Shown in pieces: positions 57,931 to 64,000 of a DNA stretch of 64,000 nucleotides. The notes under the pieces were generated by a model that did not search any database, was not told where the DNA came from, and saw only the letters and a list, made by a program, of their open reading frames with translations. This DNA comes from Isoetes taiwanensis (lineage: Eukaryota > Streptophyta > Lycopodiopsida > Isoetales > Isoetaceae), in contig JAJEKV010000004.1 of the NCBI GenBank assembly GCA_021234155.1, forward strand, positions 30,103,305 through 30,167,304. The letters are read 5' to 3'. A program made the position numbers and the translations under genes. The stretch's first letter is position 1. Every line of letters begins with the position of its first letter.

Positions 57931-58990
57931 TCATGAGCTGCTGACTGTTGTGATATCTTCCAAAAGTGAGAATTTGTACACCTTGTCCACAGTTTTGTAT
58001 GGCCCTTCCCATAAGCGGTCAAATTTTCTTGTGTTTTCCTTTGCTTTGTCCCACTTGAGAACTAGCTCTCCCTCTTTGAAACTTCCTTGCAATTTGTGAA
58101 TGGCCTTGAATCTTTCTTGCATCCTTTGCTTTCTTTAGTAACATGGTATTCTCTGCTTCAAACCTCTCTTCTTCGGGATGGAGCAACCTATCAAACCTTT
58201 CCTGTATGCTTCCTCTATCTGCATTTGAATCTTTAGAGCCAACCTTAATGAGGGCAACTCAATTCCACTTTGGAACAACGACCTCAACACCATAGACAAG
58301 AGCAAAAGGTGTGTGATTAGTAGCACTTTTAATTGTGGTTCTATATGCCCAAAGTGCATCATGTAATTTAAAGGTGCCAATCTTTTTTATGCACCTCTAT
58401 TGTTTTCTTGAGAATAGCTTTTAGCACCTTGTTGGTGGATTCACTGGCCATTGCCTTGAGGGTAGTATCTTTGAGCTTTTCACATGCTTTACTTTCAAGG
58501 TTTTTAGCGGGTTCTTGATCACATCATTCATGAGGCCCGAGTGCCTCTGTCGGAAACTATTTTCGGGAGGGATGCCAAACCTAGTGCATATGTTTTCATG
58601 GAGGAACACAGCGGTTGTTAGGGCATTTGCTTGTCTCAATGGGACGACCTCTCGCCCACTTGGTGAAGAAATCTGTTGCCACTAGTATGTATTAGTCTTT
58701 GAGAGGGAGAATTTGGATTTATAGGTCCTATGAAGTCTAGTCCCCAAGTGGGAATGGACACGGAGGCGTGATGCTAGTCAAAGCGGCCGGTGAAGAATTC
58801 TTCTCCCATGTATCGGCATTTATGGCATCTCTAATGGTCTCATAACAATCTTTAAACAAGCTAGGCCAATAATATCCGGACACGAGTATTTTCTTTGCGG
58901 TTGTGTATTGTTTTGCATAGTGGCCTCCACAAATTCCCTCATGACAAGCCTCGGTATCAACTTCGACTTCGACACATCAACACACCTCGG
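57931..58990 (-). pseudogene. pol: Integrase of Tat-like element
   Basis: On the minus strand in broken frames: zinc-binding 'CHEGICGGHYAKQ' and 'KILVSGYYWPSLFKD' near 58.95-58.87 kb, then core pieces 'YILVATDFFTKWA', '[15 protein letters not shown]' and 'SIPKKRGLKQRIPCY'. The C-terminal frame 58122-57931 reads 'QGSFKEGELVLKWDKAKE' and 'FDRLWEGPYKTVDKVYKFSL', the plant gypsy integrase C-terminal (GDLVLRWD...GPY) motif. No chromodomain follows. Multiple stops; inactive. Confidence 0.88.
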
Positions 58991-58999
58991 AAGGACACC

Positions 59000-59998
59000 A
59001 CAGCGATCAATCTTACATAATACCTCTCCAATCATCACGTAGGTTTTGCTTTTCTTTGAATCTCCTCGGTGGTTTGCTTGTAAAGTTTTACGGCACCTCC
59101 TCATCTTTGTAGAAACTTGATGATTTCATCCCCGCCAATCTTCTTGCATCTTGCTAGATAGCACAAGGTTAGTAGTAGTCTCACACACTTCATCGATTAC
59201 TCAAACCATTAAAATCTTCAAACTCAAAGACCTTATTGGTCAAATAATCACTAGGACTTTTAATTGTTTTGTGATTTCTAACATTTAAATTGTAATCACA
59301 CGTATCTTGCAAGCCCATCTACATAATTTAGCCTTACTCGACGAGTTTTTACGGAACGGCATGGGAATAGGATTTTGATGCATCATTACTTTTACCTCAT
59401 TGTCTTTGAACTATATGACCAAGCCTTTGTAGGAAAAACATTATTCAGGTGCACTTTTTTTTCCATTCTAGGGTATCTGTTCTCGACATCGGACCAAATT
59501 TTCTTTGGCAAAAGATATTATCCCATGCTTACGCATGAGTGCTATGCCCTCTGACTTTGCTAGTGACAGCGATATATGCACGGAATGGTTGAGCAAGGTC
59601 TGGTGGTTTGGAGAATCTCGATTGGCATATGGAAGTTATTAACGGGTCAAATGCGACTTGACATTCATCTGTCCATTCTATTGCAATAAATTTGCTCTCA
59701 TTCTTATTATACTTGCCAACCGTGTCGAGGCTGCCAAAGGACTTATGATGTGTGAAAAGTTAGGCACATACATTCTCAAAAAACTTGTCAAGCCCATGAA
59801 ACTCTTCACCTGTTTTAAGGTTTTAGGTGGAGCTAATGTCTTCAAAGCCTCCATTTTTCCTTCAGACACTTTAATTCCTTGAGTAGATACCTCATGACCT
59901 AGCAATTCACCCTTAGAACAAAAGAATACACACTTCTTTGGATTCAAACACACTCCACCCTTCCTGCACAATTCCATTGTCATTGTCGGCAATTCCAT
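59000..59998 (-). pseudogene. pol: RT thumb and canonical RNase H of Tat-like element
   Basis: The thumb frame 59998-59678 contains 'GVCLNPKKCVFFCSKGELLG', 'HEVSTQGIKVSEGKMEAL', 'PPKTLKQVKSFMGLTSFLR' and 'YVPNFSHIISPLAA', all standard. Downstream in shifted frames, 'IISFAKENL', 'VKVMMHQNPIPMPFRKNS' and 'AKLCRWACKI' correspond to the RNase H region that normally follows RT, though its catalytic residues are hard to place because of decay. Confidence 0.8.
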
Positions 59999-60002
59999 AT
60001 GC

Positions 60003-60537
60003 TTAGTTAGAAGATCCTAGGCACAAATCATCCAAGAAAACTCTAAAGTTTGATCTTGGCATGCTTTGAAATATTTTATCCATTGCTCTTTGAAGGTAGC
60101 GGATGCATTCATCAAGCCAAAAGGCATTTTCATCATGGCAAAAAGTACCCCAAGGGGTTATGAAAGAGGTCTTGGCTTGATCACGCCTCTTTATCTTGAT
60201 TTGATTGAAACACGAAAATCCATCTAAAAAGAATATATTTCCTTGCTGCGGTTGCATGTAACACTTCTTCAAGAAATGGTAATGGATAACAATCTTTAAT
60301 AGTGGCCTTGTTTAGATCCACTGTAATCTATACAAATCCTAATGCTCTTATTTTTCTTTTCTCTTTGGAACAATGCAAGGCGGACCCGTCGGGGTTTGTT
60401 ATCTCTTTAATAACCTCGACTTCTTTCATCTTTAATAATTCCTCTCTCCGATCGGGGGTAGCGGTGATGCATTTATTCTTACGAGTTTTTGCATTCTGAG
60501 GTTTAGCATCTTCTTTTATCTTTATTTCAAACTCCAC
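60003..60537 (-). pseudogene. pol: Reverse transcriptase core of Tat-like element
   Basis: 60537-60328 gives the N-terminal part ('RREELLKMKEVEVIKEITNP'), and 60272-60003 gives 'FLDGFSCFNQIKIKRRDQAK', 'TSFITPWGTFCHDENAFWL', 'YLQRAMDKIFQSM' and the active-site box 'FRVFLDDLCL' with both Asp residues. The canonical VMPFGL is altered to ENAFWL. Domain order and the TPWGTF motif fit Tat/Athila-type plant elements. Confidence 0.9.
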
Positions 60538-60879
60538 GGATATCAGTCCTCACTCCCACTAATTACATATAATCCCGGGCAAATACATCCTTCCGGCTCT
60601 CAAAAAAATTTTTAAAGAGGCCTCATCTTTGCTATCAAATAGATCCCCAAGGAAAAGTGTTCTTACCTGTCCATTTTTTGTTGATAGTTAACTCTTTTAC
60701 CTCTTTCTCTTGTTGTGCATCTATCACGAATAGGATATAGTTGTGTTGCATCTTCCTTGTTCAATTCATCTTCATCTATAGCTCCCTCGACCAAATAGTC
60801 AAGAACACGGTTACGCAAAGTGCATCGCCTCACAATTCTCTTCCCTAGGTATATGTTTGATTTCCCAAGCCTTGAACTT

Positions 60880-61195
60880 GCTTAGTAATTGTAATACCCT
60901 TTCCTTGAGTTACGACATGTCTTGGTTTTGGTGCGATACTCTCCGGTTACTGTCGCATATCGGTTGAGAGTCACCAAAGATAGATACATTAGTCAAACCC
61001 AAAGCCAAAGACTCTTCTAAGCCAGCTATAAGTGCCTTATATTCAGCCATATTTGAAGTGATTCCTTCATGTATTCTACCAACTTTGGATAAGAGTTTAT
61101 TGGCGGGTTTCTTATTATAGGCTGCGAAGATGCTATATTCAATTTGATTGAAATTCCACCATCAAACCACAACACACCTTTGTTGAGTTTTGCTT
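60880..61195 (-). pseudogene. Additional RNase H-like domain upstream of RT
   Basis: The minus strand reads 'GVLWFDGG' (first Asp). After a one-base shift it gives 'EYSIFAAYNKKPANKLLSKV', 'ITSNMAEYKALIAGLEESLA' (catalytic Glu) and 'LGLTNVSIFGDSQPI' (Asp). This D-E-D pattern with NMAEYKAL and FGDSQ matches the second, archaeal/plant-type RNase H known from Tat elements. It lies between protease and RT; the canonical RNase H follows RT. The frame is broken by one shift and a stop after 'QDMS'. Confidence 0.8.
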
Positions 61196-61230
61196 CCATG
61201 TCAAGGTCACCTAAACAGTCGGTATGATTT

Positions 61231-61889
61231 CTATTGGTTTGTATCTGAGAGATAGGCATTTTTAACACACGGCTCATCTTCAATCAACATGTCTTGTTCT
61301 ATAAAGTTGTGCTGATTAGCATCACCTGTTTTGTTGTATAGAGTTCTGATTCTTGCTCCATTTGAAATAGTACCTTTGCCCTTTGGACCCAGGGCGGGTC
61401 TAGCATCTCTGATGAACAACCACCTCCTTCCCAGCAACAAGTCATATATGTCAGTCACATCACAGTTATCTTCAAAAGCCACCACTATGAAACTTGCCTC
61501 AACAATTATACCTTCTATTTCTATTGGCACCCTTGTCACTAGTCCTATAGGTTTTATTTTAGCATTGGAGAATGACCTCAATGTGACAGGTGATGGTTGG
61601 TGGCACGATAAGACCACATTTCTTCATTACATCTTTGAGGCATGACATTTAATGGGGAGCCTCCATCTAGCAAGACCCTAGACAAATGCAAGTTACCTAA
61701 ACTAGCTGAGCAAGTAAAGGCACCTGGATCTTTTTCTTCTTGAGTTAACACAACTTTTTCTGTTTCATGCACATCGGTAAATGAAATTTGTTCAACATCA
61801 TTACACTTTAATATTTTTTCTCTATAGCTGGGTGCAATTCTGAGAAGCGTGAGGAGATCTATGCTCACTTTGGAACTTTTTAGGATCAT
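61231..61889 (-). pseudogene. pol: Protease of Tat-like element
   Basis: 61889-61578 contains 'LHLSRVLLDGGSPLNVMP', the retropepsin site with DGGS in place of the usual DSGA/DTGA. After a frameshift, 61617-61231 continues with 'PIEIEGIIVEASFIVVAF' and 'YDLLLGRRWLFIRDARPAL', matching the ILGRPWL flap-side motif. Protease would cut the polyprotein. Confidence 0.82.
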
Positions 61890-62159
61890 GTCTAGCTCAT
61901 CTAACTCTTTATCCTTTTTATTGAACTTCTCAAAGGAGGTGGAGCTATTACACGAACTTCTTTGTTGTGGGAATGTTCTTACTCATACCTTTATCTGCCA
62001 GGTGCTCCATTTTCCAACATTTTTTCTTGTTTGCACCACCATGATCTCTTCACACTCCTCATATTCCTCCACAAACCTAATGGCGGATGTTCCTTCAATT
62101 TCTTGCCTTTGTCACCTTGTCAAAGTATTCTTTGACAAAGCACTTATCTTCAAGATGAC

Positions 62160-63149
62160 CTATTTCCTTGCGAGAAGTTGCACCACAGGGGCAAATTTTT
62201 TCCAAAATGACCTTTCTTTCCACATTTTAAGCATGCCTGTAATAGCAAATATCGGAAGGATGAGTATCTTTGAAACAATGTGCACAAGGTGGATAAGTTT
62301 TTTCTTTGTTTTCAACTCCAAGAGTTGTTTGGTCAGTTCTGCAATGGTCTCGGACATTTTGGTCATCTCACTCTTGGATTCATTGATTTTAGGTGCAGCC
62401 TCTTCATCTTTGGATTTTCTTCTTTCTTTTTTTACTTTGCATACCACGGGCACATGCTCATACTCTTGTTCACAATCTGGGTAAAAGGGTCAGCACAATG
62501 GTTTACATGGTTGCTCGGGTAAAAAGGACATATCATTAGAGATTTTAGTTGCCTTTTCAAAAGCCTTGTGTATGGTATCAAAACCTTCACGATTTTGAAT
62601 TTTTAGCATCTTTACATTGCACCTTAGGCCTTGGTGGCCAGTCCCTTAATGAAAGCAACCACAAAATAGAGTGTAGGAGTGGGTGCGACTCTTTTGGCAC
62701 TTTCTGGGTATGCACTAAACCTTTCCACATAGTGATTGATACTTTCACTGCTCTTATGCAAAAAGTCGTAGCTCATTTGCTAGCTCTTGAGGCGGATAGT
62801 TTGCCAAACCTAGCCAAAATTGCTGCACAAGACTTTCATATGTGTCGGTACCCATAGCGAGGTCACATGCTCACACCAAGCATATGCCTCATCAGTTTCA
62901 TGCATCTCTTAAACTTCGAGAAAACCTACTGACCCTTTTTACAACCATGATCTCTATAATATTCATCAAATACCTTGAGAAAATGATTAGCATTCATAGT
63001 TGGTTCAAATATGGGTGGAGTAATGGGCAAACTTAGCTCAAAATCTTTGTGGGATTGCACAATTTGGCTGCACCACCAGTACCAGCAGTACTCCTTGTGG
63101 TTCCAATGGTTACGGAGCTTCTTCTTTGTTCATTTCTTCTAGGAGCCAT
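62160..63149 (-). pseudogene. gag: gag of Tat-like element
   Basis: Starts at the Met of 'MAPRRNEQRRSSVTIG' (63149), ~25 bases after the primer site, and stops after 'CNPTKILS'. Further pieces in other frames are 'DTYESLVQQFWLGLANYPP' (capsid-like), 'EGFDTIHKAFEKATKI' and, from 62453, a Lys/Glu-rich coiled-coil-like stretch ('SETIAELTKQLLELKTKKK'). In another frame 'PPCAHCFKDTHPSDICYYRH' (62245-62286 for the core) is an intact CX2CX4HX4C zinc knuckle. The opposite-strand 211-codon frame (61849-62484) is its antisense shadow. Confidence 0.82.
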
Positions 63150-63171
63150 GAGTTCTTTGAAAACCGGTGGA

Positions 63172-63190
63172 AATCTCGGTAGGACCTCCA
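63172..63190 (-). promoter_or_regulatory. Primer-binding site of Tat-like element
   Basis: On the minus strand TGGAGGTCCTACCGAGATT lies 6 bases inside the LTR end. Its complement ends in ...AGGACCTCCA, which resembles the 3' end of a plant glutamine tRNA with CCA; the tRNA identity is from memory and should be treated as probable. Confidence 0.7.
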
Positions 63191-63196
63191 AAATGT

Positions 63197-64000
63197 TGAT
63201 GGCAAACTGGCTAAGCCACCAACCTCGGTTCAAAAAGCACTAATCTTGGTCTAGGACCTCCGGATCACTTGAGGTGATCACTCTGTCTTTGAAAAGTATC
63301 GCTTTTCAAACTTCGAGAAAACAAGATTTTCTTGGTTTCCCAAAATACAAAAAAGCTAGTCTTATTCTAACAGGCGAGAAATCAATGCATACAACATTTT
63401 GAACCCAAATAAGCATAGCATGCTACCATGATGTCTGAAGAAAGTATTGGTAAAAGTCTATGCAAAAGAATCCTCATGGTTGGTGAGAAATAATGATTCT
63501 TGACTTCGGTCGAGAAGTTGGTCAATGGACTGGACAGTGCACTCAAATTTGCCAAATGAGAATGGTAATGAATTTTCAATCCAACTAAGTTTAGACAGTG
63601 AACACGAGGCACGCACAATAAGAGCATGCTATTCTCCGGGGCTAATAAGTCGGTCGGTAATTTGAGAAATATAATGCGAGTATCTAATGAGCATGAAAAG
63701 TATGTGAGACTCTTAAAACATCGGTGAGTTGATCTTTCTTCCTCTTCTTTTTTTGTTTTTCCCTTTCTAAGCGATTGTAACAATGCGGCTAGAGCTCTGT
63801 ATGCAACTAGATCACAAGTATGGCTTTAAACTTCCTATTTCTTGAATTAATTCAAATACAAATGCATCAAATGATATTTTTCCAAAGGTCAGATTTTCAT
63901 TAAAGCTGGAATCAAAATCATCACATTTGACATCATGTTAAAGATCAAGGTGATCAATCAACGGGACATCTCCAAAAACACACAAATCTTGAATTTTTTA
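63197..64000 (-). repeat. 5' LTR of Tat-like element, cut by window edge
   Basis: Copy of the left terminal repeat from its TGATGGC end. At least 804 bp are present and the rest lies outside the window. Confidence 0.9.

Larger units (their letters stand above)
54611..64000 (-). mobile_element. Ty3/gypsy (Tat/OTA-like) LTR retrotransposon, minus strand, cut by window end
   Basis: Near-identical terminal repeats begin TGATGGCAAACTGG at 54611 and 63197. Between them, read on the minus strand, are the primer site (63190-63172), gag (from 63149), protease (~61.67 kb), an RNase H-like domain (~61.19-60.9 kb), reverse transcriptase (60.54-60.0 kb), thumb and second RNase H (60.0-59.2 kb), and integrase (59.0-57.93 kb). 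There is no chromodomain. RT text 'FNQIKI...KTSFITPWGTFC' is characteristic of the non-chromovirus plant lineages (Tat/Athila/Ogre-like). Frames are broken throughout, but the LTRs are similar, suggesting moderate age. The 5' LTR continues past 64000. Confidence 0.93.

Noticed and set aside
61849-62484. 211-codon plus-strand frame with hydrophobic stretches
   Set aside because: It is antisense to gag of the Tat-like element; the minus strand carries the recognisable zinc knuckle and helical region.

Overview
This is nuclear DNA of a land plant, and most likely a leptosporangiate fern. The evidence is a PLS-type PPR gene whose repeats read like the large fern PPR families, two plant-type Ty3/gypsy LTR retrotransposons, a MULE transposase relic, L1-like LINE tails, pseudogenes of plant gene families (GAMYB-like MYB, SUVH-type SRA, histone H3), plant-like splice sites and AT-rich intergenic DNA. 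Nothing is organised like a bacterial operon. The species call is inference; a lycophyte or another large-genome plant remains possible.

Layout. 1-3.7 kb: AT-rich intergenic DNA with a degenerate ~140-bp T-rich tandem repeat and a weak possible transcript near 2 kb. 3.7-9.4 kb: a 19-bp minisatellite (~1.3 kb) interrupted by a ~3.9-kb block of 807-bp and 331-bp units arranged as a large inverted repeat, then a short minisatellite remnant. 11.0-12.5 kb: three consecutive unrelated tandem arrays (59, ~167 and ~158 bp). 13.0-14.1 kb: a dispersed AT-rich repeat ('R') carrying a LINE-like insertion. 15.4-18.7 kb: a ~0.9-kb direct duplication, each copy holding a broken GAMYB-like MYB N terminus on the minus strand. 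22.7-23.3 kb: a compact three-exon minus-strand gene for a 95-residue membrane/zinc-finger-like protein. 24.25-24.7 kb: a SUVH SRA-domain pseudogene. 25-30 kb: a degenerate array of R repeats with LINE insertions. 29.9-31.3 kb: a MULE transposase relic.

31.3-42.8 kb: a decayed chromodomain-type Ty3/gypsy element, plus strand, with a 1,523-bp 5' LTR, an initiator-Met-tRNA-like primer site, a polypurine tract and a 3' LTR truncated after ~531 bp. It carries ~4.2 kb of extra DNA between primer site and gag, including a histone-H3-like pseudogene. It splits the MULE reading frame. 43.56-45.0 kb: the PPR gene, the best host protein gene in the window. 45-54.6 kb: sparse DNA with short duplications and a few unassigned coding-like segments, including a probable terminal exon at 48.1 kb. 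54.6-64 kb: a second Ty3/gypsy element, minus strand, of Tat/OTA-like type. It has an RNase H-like domain between protease and reverse transcriptase in addition to the normal one after it; its 5' LTR runs off the window.

The genes do not form a pathway. The window is dominated by nested and duplicated repeats around two plausible functional genes (PPR and the small CxxC protein). All domain assignments come from reading translations by eye; no searches were run.
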